19,885 nucleotides of DNA from Bacteroidales bacterium UBA3389. GTDB taxonomy: Bacteria > Bacteroidota > Bacteroidia > Bacteroidales > P3. Under the pieces are notes generated by a model. It saw nothing but the letters and a program-made list of their open reading frames with translations, had not been told where the DNA came from and searched no databases. The stretch spans positions 1-19,885 of the forward strand of contig DEPP01000044.1 in NCBI GenBank assembly GCA_002358835.1, given 5' to 3'. The first letter of the stretch is position 1, and every line of letters begins with the position of its first letter. The translations under genes were made by a program, and so were the position numbers. Below, piece after piece: positions 7,476 to 13,949 of this stretch.

Positions 7476-7500
7476 CAGTTTGAAATAATAGAGAAGCGAT

Positions 7501-9222
7501 ATGATAAACGAATTAAGCGAACAAGAAATATTCAGAAGACAAGCCGCAGAGCAATTGAGACAATTGGGAATAGATCCTTATCCAGCAGCTTTATATCCTG
7601 TCAATGCAAAGACAAACGAGATTTTAGAGCAGTTTCCTAAAGACAACACTTTATTTCAAGAAGTATCGATTGCGGGAAGAATAATGTCTCGCCGTATAAT
7701 GGGAGCAGCATCCTTTGTTGAAATACAAGATAGCTATGGAAAGATACAATTGTACATCAAAAGAGATGACATCTGTCAAGGAGAGGATAAAACGATGTAC
7801 AATACCGTTTTCAAAAAACTGTTGGATATTGGCGATATTATAGGGGTTAAGGGATTTGTCTTTGTAACTCAAATGGGTGAAATATCGATACATGTTAAAG
7901 AAATCAACATCCTATCAAAGTCGATTAAACCATTGCCCGTGGTGAAAGAAAAAGATGGCAAAGTGTATGACGCTTTCACCGATACCGAACAAAGATACCG
8001 TCAAAGATATTTGGATTTGATTGTTAATCCATCGGTGAAAGACACATTCATAAAAAGAACAAAAATCATCAATACGATGAGAGAGTTCTTCAATGAGCAA
8101 GGATACATCGAAGTAGAAACGCCAGTATTGCAGTCAATCCCTGGAGGAGCAGCTGCAAGACCGTTTATCACGCATCATAATTCATTGAATATTCCGCTAT
8201 ATCTAAGAATCGCCAACGAGCTTTACCTAAAAAGATTGATAGTTGGAGGATTTGATGGCGTGTATGAGTTTTCTCGTAACTTCAGAAACGAAGGTATGGA
8301 CCGCACTCATAACCCTGAGTTCACATGTATGGAAATCTATGTGGCGTATAAGGATTACAATTGGATGATGGACTTTACCGAAGAAATGATAGAAAGAGTC
8401 GCTCTTGCACTTCACGATACTACAAAGGTGAATATAGGAGACAAGGAAGTAGATTTCAAACGTCCGTTTGCAAGAGTAACGATGAGGGATTCAATTCTTC
8501 AATACACCGGCTACGATATTTACAACATGGACGAGAAACAATTGTTCGAAGCGTGTAAAGCAATGAAAATCGAAGTCGATGAAACAATGGGTAAGGGTAA
8601 ATTGATAGATGAGATTTTCGGAGCAAAGTGTGAGCATCACTATATTCAACCAACATTTATTTACGACTATCCAAAAGAAATGTCTCCTTTGACAAAGAAA
8701 CACAGAAGCATAGAAGGATTGACAGAAAGATTTGAATTGTTTGTCAATGGTAAAGAATTGGCAAATGCGTATTCAGAATTGAATGACCCGATCGACCAAT
8801 TGGAAAGATTCCAAGACCAAGTTAAGTTGCAGGAAAGAGGAGACGATGAAGCCATGTACATAGATTACGATTTCGTAAGAGCGTTAGAATATGGTATGCC
8901 GCCAACTTCAGGAATGGGAATAGGAATTGACCGTTTGTGTATGTTGATGACAGGAAATGTTTCTATACAAGACGTTTTGTTGTTCCCTCAAATGAAACCG
9001 GAGAAAAAGGCAGTTGTTGCAACCGATGAGCAATTTATAGAATGCGGAGTGCCACAAGAGTGGATTGCAATGGTAAGAAAAAGCGGTATAAACAAGATTG
9101 AAGACCTTAAAAACGCCAATCCAAACAAATTATTCAATGATTTGAATGGTTTAAGAAAGAAAAACAAACTTGACATTCCTGCATTGAAACTCGAGCAAGT
9201 GCAAGATTGGATAACAAAATAA
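7501..9222 (+). CDS. lysS: Lysyl-tRNA synthetase, class II, with C-terminal extension
   Basis: This 573-residue enzyme charges tRNA-Lys with lysine. It has an N-terminal OB-fold anticodon-binding domain (about 55-145), then the class II catalytic core with motif 2 FRNEGMDRTHNPEF (261-274) and motif 3 GMGIGIDRLCML (471-482). The universal core ends near LLFPQMKP (493-500). Residues 501-573 are an extra segment of about 70 residues predicted helical, including GINKIEDLKNANPNKLFNDL, reminiscent of small helix-hairpin-helix-like modules. From memory, Bacteroidetes enzymes often carry such a tail of about 70-75 residues, beyond the usual length of about 500. The gene has its own promoter and is followed 12 bases later by an S41 protease gene, so the two are likely cotranscribed. 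Confidence 0.97.
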   Translation: MINELSEQEIFRRQAAEQLRQLGIDPYPAALYPVNAKTNEILEQFPKDNTLFQEVSIAGRIMSRRIMGAASFVEIQDSYGKIQLYIKRDDICQGEDKTMYNTVFKKLLDIGDIIGVKGFVFVTQMGEISIHVKEINILSKSIKPLPVVKEKDGKVYDAFTDTEQRYRQRYLDLIVNPSVKDTFIKRTKIINTMREFFNEQGYIEVETPVLQSIPGGAAARPFITHHNSLNIPLYLRIANELYLKRLIVGGFDGVYEFSRNFRNEGMDRTHNPEFTCMEIYVAYKDYNWMMDFTEEMIERVALALHDTTKVNIGDKEVDFKRPFARVTMRDSILQYTGYDIYNMDEKQLFEACKAMKIEVDETMGKGKLIDEIFGAKCEHHYIQPTFIYDYPKEMSPLTKKHRSIEGLTERFELFVNGKELANAYSELNDPIDQLERFQDQVKLQERGDDEAMYIDYDFVRALEYGMPPTSGMGIGIDRLCMLMTGNVSIQDVLLFPQMKPEKKAVVATDEQFIECGVPQEWIAMVRKSGINKIEDLKNANPNKLFNDLNGLRKKNKLDIPALKLEQVQDWITK

Positions 9223-9234
9223 GGAATCAAGCAA

Positions 9235-10815
9235 ATGAACAACAGAGCGAGAACTCCGTTTATAATATCTGTTTCCGTAATATTGGGAGTGATTATCGGT
9301 TATTTCCTTATTCCTTCGGATGGAAGTGGTAATTCTGTTTTCAAAGGAGGGAAAATGGAGTATGTTCTTTCGTTAATCGATGCTCAATATGTGGATAAAG
9401 TCGATATTGATTCGTTAGAAGATGTTGCAATCAGGAGTTTTCTTGCCGATCTGGACCCTCATTCGGTTTATATGACGGCTGAGGAAATCAAAAAAGAGAA
9501 TGAGGCTCTTCAAGGCAACTTTGACGGTATCGGTATTCAGTTCAGAATAATCGAAGACACGATTGTAGTTGTGCAAACCATAAATCCAGGACCATCACAA
9601 AAGGCAGGGATTATGGCGGGAGACCGAATCATAAAGGTCAATGACAAGAACGTTACAGGCAAAGAAATAACCAACGAGAAGGTTTTCAAGTTACTAAGAG
9701 GCAAAAGTGGAACAAAAGTTTCTATCTCTGTGAAACGTTCAGGCATAGACAAGCCTATAAACTATTCATTGACCAGAGCGGCGATTCCGATTCATAGTGT
9801 GGATTACGCAGGCTTGATAAACGAAAACACAGCCTACATAAAGCTATCTCAATTCAGTGCAAACTCTTATGAGGAGGTGCATTCGGCACTTGTGAAGTTG
9901 AAAAAGCAAGGAGCAAAACAACTTTTGTTCGATTTGCGTGGCAATGGAGGCGGTTATTTGGACCAAGCGGTGAAAATAGCCGACGAATTCCTTGCAAAAG
10001 ATGAGCTAATCGTTTTTACCAACGGAAGATACAGAGGACGACATGACTATTTTGCAACTTCCGAAGGCGTGTTTGAAGAAGGTAAAATCATAGTTTTGAT
10101 TGATGAGATTGCCGCTTCAGCTTCTGAAATCGTTGCAGGAGCCTTGCAAGACAATGACAGAGGAATGATAATCGGCAGAAGAACATTCGGCAAAGGCTTG
10201 GTTCAAGAGCAGAAAACCCTGCCTGACGGCTCTGCTTTAAGGCTTACCGTTTCGCGTTACTATACTCCGAGCGGAAGATGTATACAACGACCATACATAT
10301 CAGGCGATCCAGAGAAGTATTATACGGATTTCATCGAGCGATATGCCAATATGGAAAAACATACCGATACAATATCTCACGCAGACTCGCTAAAATACAA
10401 GACAAAGAAAGGAAGAATTGTCTATGGTGGAGGAGGAATCGAGCCGGACGTAGAGTTGCCATATTATGTTTATAAAAAGAGCAATTACTACTCGACTTTG
10501 CTCAAGAAAGGCTTGATATACAAATTCTGTTTCGACCATATAGACCGTAATCGTAAAGCTTTCAAGCAATACAAAGACGGAGCAGACTTTTTGAACAAAT
10601 TTTCAGTAACCGAAAACCTTTTGCAAGAAATGTTATCCTTTGCAACAGAGCAAAAAGTCGAGAAAGAGAACCTGTCCGATGCAGAGTCAAGCGAGATAAA
10701 ACAACTTATGAAGTCCTACATCGCACAAAACCTATACGGAGATGAGTATTTCTATCCTTTATTCCTGCTTGTGGATGAGGATGTTCAAAAGGCGCTTCCT
10801 TACTTCAAGAAATAG
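9235..10815 (+). CDS. ctpA: S41-family carboxy-terminal processing protease (PDZ domain, membrane-anchored)
   Basis: A 526-residue envelope protease. Residues about 8-26 form an N-terminal signal anchor. A short N-terminal region containing DLDPHSVYM (72-80) is typical of the family. The PDZ domain (about 88-170, GIGIQFRI and AGDRIIKVN) binds the C-termini of substrates. The catalytic domain has FDLRGNGGG (232-240), the nucleophile Ser295 in AASASEI and the general base Lys320 in TFGKGLVQ, the 25-residue spacing of known Ser/Lys proteases such as CtpB and Prc. Residues about 365-526 form a helical tail common in Bacteroidetes members. The catalytic dyad is intact. The start is supported by AAGGA (9221-9225), a rare Shine-Dalgarno-like site here that spans the lysS stop codon. 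Substrates cannot be inferred. Confidence 0.94.
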   Translation: MNNRARTPFIISVSVILGVIIGYFLIPSDGSGNSVFKGGKMEYVLSLIDAQYVDKVDIDSLEDVAIRSFLADLDPHSVYMTAEEIKKENEALQGNFDGIGIQFRIIEDTIVVVQTINPGPSQKAGIMAGDRIIKVNDKNVTGKEITNEKVFKLLRGKSGTKVSISVKRSGIDKPINYSLTRAAIPIHSVDYAGLINENTAYIKLSQFSANSYEEVHSALVKLKKQGAKQLLFDLRGNGGGYLDQAVKIADEFLAKDELIVFTNGRYRGRHDYFATSEGVFEEGKIIVLIDEIAASASEIVAGALQDNDRGMIIGRRTFGKGLVQEQKTLPDGSALRLTVSRYYTPSGRCIQRPYISGDPEKYYTDFIERYANMEKHTDTISHADSLKYKTKKGRIVYGGGGIEPDVELPYYVYKKSNYYSTLLKKGLIYKFCFDHIDRNRKAFKQYKDGADFLNKFSVTENLLQEMLSFATEQKVEKENLSDAESSEIKQLMKSYIAQNLYGDEYFYPLFLLVDEDVQKALPYFKK

Positions 10816-10841
10816 CCAGAACCCAAACACCGTTTCAGATA

Positions 10842-10881
10842 AATAAATCGCTGTTTTAGTAAAATAAAACGGCGATTTATT
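10842..10881 (+). terminator. Strong hairpin after the S41 protease gene, possible terminator
   Basis: Bases 10842-10858 pair with 10865-10881 in a 17-base stem with one G-U pair and a 6-base loop (GTAAAA). It starts 27 bases after the stop codon. The run of U expected of a classical intrinsic terminator is short (TTATT within the stem end), so it may slow or end transcription on either strand, or protect the 3' end of the lysS-ctpA message. Confidence 0.55.
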
Positions 10882-10936
10882 CTACTATGATAAAGAGTTA
10901 TGAAATGCAAATAATTATAGAATGTAACATTCCATG

Positions 10937-10969
10937 CAGAGAAATATCTGATAAGCTGATATTTCTCTG
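10937..10969. repeat. Inverted repeat, 12-base arms
   Basis: CAGAGAAATATC at 10937-10948 is matched exactly by its reverse complement at 10958-10969 around a 9-base loop (TGATAAGCT). It lacks a T-run on either side. It could be an RNA hairpin in the 3' region of the lysS-ctpA transcript or a site for a dimeric regulator of the lipoprotein unit. Confidence 0.6.
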
Positions 10970-11037
10970 ATAATCAGGATATTTATTTTCACAACACCAC
11001 CCTTACAAAACACTTCAATGTAGTAAATTTGGAGCAA

Positions 11038-11071
11038 AATCAACAAAACAACATCTGTTGTTTTGTTGATT
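11038..11071. promoter_or_regulatory. 34-base palindrome overlapping a promoter -33 box, candidate operator
   Basis: Bases 11038-11053 and 11056-11071 are perfect reverse complements (16 base pairs) around the two bases TC. The core of the right arm is TGTTGTTTTGTTG. The -33 TTG of the downstream promoter (11063-11065) lies inside the right arm, a position suited to repression by a dimeric DNA-binding protein. It is followed by an A-run on the plus strand, and on the minus strand no T-run follows the stem, so it does not read as a terminator. The operator role is inferred. Confidence 0.6.
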
Positions 11072-11092
11072 AAAAAAAATATCATATCTTTG
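11063..11092 (+). promoter_or_regulatory. Bacteroidetes promoter of the lipoprotein pair
   Basis: TTG at 11063-11065, a 19-base spacer and TATCTTTG at 11085-11092 match the TTG/TAnnTTTG consensus exactly. Transcription should start near 11099, giving a leader of about 30 bases before the ATG at 11129. Confidence 0.82.
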
Positions 11093-11128
11093 CCACAGCT
11101 AACGTAATAATAGTTCCAGTTTAAAGCT

Positions 11129-11644
11129 ATGCGCAAAAGTGTTTTTAAGCTGTCTATCGCAGCAATTTTTCTTTCAGGAATAATGATTTCTTGTGAAGAC
11201 ACGAAAGATGAAAGAATAGAAATTACAAAAGAATCTTCTATCGTAATGAAAAGTGCTCCCGAAACCACTATCGTAATTTTACAAATACAGCGTGGTGAAA
11301 GGAAAGGCAAATGGCCTAAACAGTATTGTAAAGGATCTAAAGGAATTTGCTTCCTATGGTTTCAAGGTCCTGCAACGCCTAATCGTCCTTTCGTTGAAAG
11401 TTTTATTGACAACGGAGACATTTATTTTGTTGTAAACTATTCTAATGCAGATGATGATGAAAAAGCATTATGGATGGAAGATGTAAAAGAAGGATTTGTC
11501 GAAATCGGAGAAGATATCGTTCTTGACGGTGAAGATTTTTTGGATGCGATAAATTACAACAAGCCTATAACAATAAAAAAAGGAGAGTACAAGATTCTAT
11601 CCTCTAATAGTGGAGCGTATTCATTTAAAGCATCTTTAGAATAA
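11129..11644 (+). CDS. Hypothetical lipoprotein with a Cys-x6-Cys pair
   Basis: A 171-residue protein not recognised as any known family. The N-terminus (MRKSVFKLSIAAIFLSGIMIS followed by Cys22) is a lipoprotein signal peptide, and the residues after Cys22 are acidic (EDTKDE), as often seen in Bacteroidetes lipoproteins. The mature part of about 150 residues contains only two cysteines, Cys67 and Cys74 (QYCKGSKGICFLW), in a basic stretch, then an acidic mixed strand/helix region and a Lys-Gly-Glu-Tyr end segment. It has its own strong promoter and lies 6 bases before a thioredoxin-fold lipoprotein gene. A disulfide formed or reduced by that partner is a reasonable but untested idea. The predicted location is the periplasmic face of a membrane or the cell surface. 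Confidence 0.8.
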   Translation: MRKSVFKLSIAAIFLSGIMISCEDTKDERIEITKESSIVMKSAPETTIVILQIQRGERKGKWPKQYCKGSKGICFLWFQGPATPNRPFVESFIDNGDIYFVVNYSNADDDEKALWMEDVKEGFVEIGEDIVLDGEDFLDAINYNKPITIKKGEYKILSSNSGAYSFKASLE

Positions 11645-11650
11645 AATGTC

Positions 11651-12325
11651 ATGAAAACAAAACTCAAATTATTTGTATCTATTGCTGTCATAACCTTGTG
11701 TTGCATTTCTTGCATACGGATGTGTATTGAAACTTCACGCTCTCAAAAATATGCGACAAAGCATCAAGAGTTTAAGGCACTGAATGCAAATGACTTGAAG
11801 GCATTATTGATTGACGATACTTCTTGTTACAAATTTGTTGTCTTTTATTCGCCATGTTGCGGTCCTTGCCATGACCACATGAGGCTCACCTATCCCGACA
11901 TTATGAAGTTTTACGACAGCACAACCGTAAAATGGTACTTCATATTGGAGAATACCGGCGGCATAAGGTATGCTCACGACATTCTCAAGCAGTATAATCT
12001 CGATGTTGTACCATATTATATGGCTGATACGAGTAAAGCGTTTTGCAACACAAACGAAAACAAGTGGAACAACCTCATCAACTATATTTTCCCCGAGGGA
12101 GAAAAAGTCGATGATGCCTTCGGAATTCCGCTAAACCTCATTGTGGACAAGCACGGCAGGCTATTGAAAAGTTATAACCGCTATTCGGGAGAAATGAGAG
12201 TACATCCGAGAGATTTATACGACATAAAGGACAAAGATGTTCGAGAGATCGACTTCTCGCAAATGGACACCTTGAATTTTGATTGGGAACCATTTATATG
12301 TACAGGCAGCGACTGCAAACTCTAA
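11651..12325 (+). CDS. Thioredoxin-fold lipoprotein with CGPC motif
   Basis: A 224-residue protein with a lipoprotein-type signal (MKTKLKLFVSIAVITLCCIS, then Cys21). The mature part has a thioredoxin-like layout: a strand KFVVFYS leading to SPCCGPC, with the redox pair Cys70-Gly-Pro-Cys73 at the start of the first helix, and later GIPLNLIVDKHGRLLKSY (about 158-175), the expected cis-Pro strand and beta-hairpin of the TlpA/redoxin group. An additional Cys69 directly before the CGPC is unusual, as is a third pair near the C-terminus (CTGSDC). CGPC is the thioredoxin-type, reducing sequence. Its role may be to reduce disulfides in envelope proteins, possibly in the lipoprotein encoded 6 bases upstream. 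The reductant donor is not in the window. Confidence 0.82.
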   Translation: MKTKLKLFVSIAVITLCCISCIRMCIETSRSQKYATKHQEFKALNANDLKALLIDDTSCYKFVVFYSPCCGPCHDHMRLTYPDIMKFYDSTTVKWYFILENTGGIRYAHDILKQYNLDVVPYYMADTSKAFCNTNENKWNNLINYIFPEGEKVDDAFGIPLNLIVDKHGRLLKSYNRYSGEMRVHPRDLYDIKDKDVREIDFSQMDTLNFDWEPFICTGSDCKL

Positions 12326-12421
12326 ATTGAAAACTACGATGCTAAGATGCAGTTTAAGTAGGATAAAACGCCGTTTTGGAAAATAAAAATAACAAACTAG
12401 TAAAATAGTATCAAAATACAG

Positions 12422-13594
12422 ATGAAAGAAGAGAAATATAACCTAAGAGGAGTCAGTGCTTCGAAAGAAGATGTTCACAATGCAATAAAGAATATCGACA
12501 AAGGATTGTATCCGAAAGCTTTTTGCAAAATCGTTGCCGATACTTTGACAGGAAGCGATGAGCATTGTATTGTTATGCATGCCGATGGTGCAGGAACGAA
12601 AAGTTCATTGGCTTATATGTATTGGAAAGAGACGGGAGATATGTCTGTATGGAAAGGCATAGCTATTGACTCTATCGTGATGAATATTGATGACCTTATC
12701 TGCGTTGGTGCAACCGATAATATTCTTTTAAGTTCTACAATCGGCAGAAACAAGAATCTGATTCCCGGAGAGGTGATTTCAAAAATCATAAACGGAACGG
12801 AAGAATTTCTTGAACAGATGCGTTCTCTCGGAATAGGCATTCGGTCAACCGGAGGGGAGACTGCGGATGTCGGAGACTTGGTTCGTACAATTATTGTCGA
12901 TAGTACGGTTACTGCAAGAATGAATCGCAAGGATGTAATTTCAAACGACAGAATCAAAGCAGGAGATGTGGTTGTCGGATTGGCATCTTTCGGTCAGGCA
13001 ACTTACGAAACAGAATACAATGGCGGAATGGGAAGCAACGGATTGACTTCTGCAAGACACGATGTCTTCAATTCAAGCCTTGCGAACAAATATCCGGAAA
13101 GTTATGACAATGCTTTGCCAAAAGAAGTTGTTTATTGCGGAGGATTGGATTTAACGTCCGCAACAGCAGTTGAAGGAGTTACAGCCGGCAAGATGGTGCT
13201 TTCTCCAACCAGAACGTACGCTCCTGTGATTGCAGAGGTATTAAAACATCACAGAAGCAAAATTGACGGATTGGTACACTGCAGCGGAGGAGCACAAACC
13301 AAGGTATTGCATTTCCTAAACGACGGTTTGAAAGTTGTAAAAGACAATTTGTTCCCTATCCCTCCTTTGTTTGAGATGATACAACAGCAATCGAAAACAG
13401 AATGGCAAGAAATGTACAAAGTGTTTAACATGGGCCACAGAATGGAAGTTTATACGGATGAAAAGACTGCAGAAGATGTTATCGCAATCAGCAAGAGTTT
13501 CAATATCGATGCTCAAATCATCGGACGCGTAGAGCAGAACGACAAGAAGCAAGTCTTGGTTAAGAGTCCGTACGGCGAGTTCTTGTACGAATAA
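12422..13594 (+). CDS. purM: Phosphoribosylformylglycinamidine cyclo-ligase (AIR synthase)
   Basis: A 390-residue cytosolic enzyme that closes the imidazole ring, converting FGAM and ATP to aminoimidazole ribonucleotide in purine synthesis. It has the N-terminal nucleotide-binding segment HADGAGTKS (53-61), the conserved MNIDDLICVGA and TGGETADVGD segments, and the C-terminal FNMGHRMEVY, characteristic of PurM. Bacteria such as E. coli have a protein of about 345 residues; this longer form with GGMGSNGLTSARHD and CGGLDLTSA insert sequence is, from memory, the Bacteroidetes form. It appears complete. It stands 96 bases after the lipoprotein pair and ends in a strong terminator. No convincing promoter was found in the 96-base gap, so it might be partly read from upstream. 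No other purine gene adjoins it, although gmk lies about 6 kb away. Confidence 0.95.
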   Translation: MKEEKYNLRGVSASKEDVHNAIKNIDKGLYPKAFCKIVADTLTGSDEHCIVMHADGAGTKSSLAYMYWKETGDMSVWKGIAIDSIVMNIDDLICVGATDNILLSSTIGRNKNLIPGEVISKIINGTEEFLEQMRSLGIGIRSTGGETADVGDLVRTIIVDSTVTARMNRKDVISNDRIKAGDVVVGLASFGQATYETEYNGGMGSNGLTSARHDVFNSSLANKYPESYDNALPKEVVYCGGLDLTSATAVEGVTAGKMVLSPTRTYAPVIAEVLKHHRSKIDGLVHCSGGAQTKVLHFLNDGLKVVKDNLFPIPPLFEMIQQQSKTEWQEMYKVFNMGHRMEVYTDEKTAEDVIAISKSFNIDAQIIGRVEQNDKKQVLVKSPYGEFLYE

Positions 13595-13640
13595 GATTTG
13601 AAAAAACATATCTGCAAACGGCAGAAAGCAAATCTAAAAC

Positions 13641-13685
13641 AAAACGAGCGTTTGACAATTCAAGTTCTAACGCTCGTTTTTCTTT
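13641..13685 (+). terminator. Intrinsic terminator of purM
   Basis: AAAACGAGCGTT at 13641-13652 pairs perfectly with 13669-13680 (12 base pairs, 16-base loop), followed by a T-rich tail (TTTTTCTTT). It starts 46 bases after the purM stop. The matching A-run on the 5' side could allow some activity on the minus strand. Confidence 0.85.
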
Positions 13686-13688
13686 ACC

Positions 13689-13758
13689 TTGTCTGTTAGC
13701 TATCGGCAATTGGCAAGAACAAAATTGCGTCTGCCGAAAACCAATGGCTGACAGACAA
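13689..13758. repeat. Imperfect inverted repeat in the convergent region
   Basis: TTGTCTGTTAGC at 13689-13700 pairs with 13747-13758 (11 Watson-Crick pairs and one T-G pair). A further 5-base match lies outside it (13683-13687 with 13767-13771). Inside, 13703-13708 can pair with 13732-13737, or 13709-13713 with 13741-13745. Because it lies just past the purM terminator it may be a remnant of a short mobile repeat. No function is assigned. Confidence 0.5.
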
Positions 13759-13825
13759 TCGCCAAAGTAAAAAAGCGAAAAAACAAAATAAAGAATCAGT
13801 AAAACGAATCTTGATTTGAGCGAAA

Positions 13826-13861
13826 CGAAACAAAGAAACATTTTCTCGAATCTTTGTTTCG
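13826..13861. repeat. GAAACAAAG inverted repeat (copy 2 of the A-rich family)
   Basis: CGAAACAAAGA at 13826-13836 is exactly complementary to 13851-13861. A third segment, AAACAAAG at 13871-13878, could also pair with the middle one. The words GAAACAAAGAAA and GAGCGAAAC recur at 19755-19769 (as CAGCGAAAC), which suggests this belongs to the same short repeat family as the blocks near 7.2 and 19.7 kb. Confidence 0.5.
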
Positions 13862-13867
13862 CTAAAG

Positions 13868-13911
13868 GGAAAACAAAGCGAGTCGCATCTAAGGTTTGAG
13901 ACACGACTCGC
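13868..13911 (-). terminator. Probable terminator of the minus-strand polyamine/envelope run
   Basis: Read on the minus strand, GCGAGTCG (plus 13911-13904) pairs with CGACTCGC (plus 13885-13878) around an 18-base loop, followed by TTTGTTTT. It lies 39 bases after the stop codon of the DUF4831-like gene and is the expected end of that transcript. Confidence 0.7.
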
Positions 13912-13949
13912 AAAGTTTTGTTTCTATGATTTTATTTCTCTTTACGGAG

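Larger units (their letters stand above)
6996..7500. other. Divergent intergenic region, 505 bases, with A-rich repeats
   Basis: No protein or RNA gene is evident between the divergent linker-protein gene and lysS. The left 180 bases show nothing distinctive. From 7198 to 7295 there is an 11-base inverted repeat (7198-7208 with 7264-7274) and two related 23-base direct repeats (7231-7253 and 7273-7295, 20 of 23 identical). The right end carries the lysS promoter. No T-box-like leader is visible ahead of lysS. Confidence 0.7.
10816..11128. other. Intergenic region of 313 bases with three inverted repeats
   Basis: There is no gene here on either strand. In order it holds the hairpin after the protease gene (10842-10881), a 12-base inverted repeat with a 9-base loop (10937-10969), an isolated -7-like TAAATTTG (11024-11031), a 34-base palindrome (11038-11071) and a full promoter (11063-11092). 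The minus-strand open frame at 10915-11310 is antisense to the lipoprotein start and has no gene-like features. Confidence 0.65.
13606..13949. other. Convergent intergenic region, 344 bases, with several hairpins
   Basis: No gene is supported. From left to right it contains the purM terminator (13641-13685), an imperfect stem of 12 base pairs with further complementary segments (13683-13771), an A-rich repeat-family hairpin (13826-13861) and the minus-strand terminator of the DUF4831-like gene (13871-13911). Plus- and minus-strand open frames here and running into the neighbouring genes look random. Confidence 0.7.

Noticed and set aside
7296..7500. T-box or riboswitch leader ahead of lysS
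   Set aside because: The perfect -7 element at 7468-7475 leaves only about 19 bases of leader, and no T-box sequence is visible.
10915..11310. Minus-strand open frame of 131 codons in the region of inverted repeats
   Set aside because: It crosses the consensus promoter and the start of the lipoprotein gene in antisense, and has no promoter or domain.
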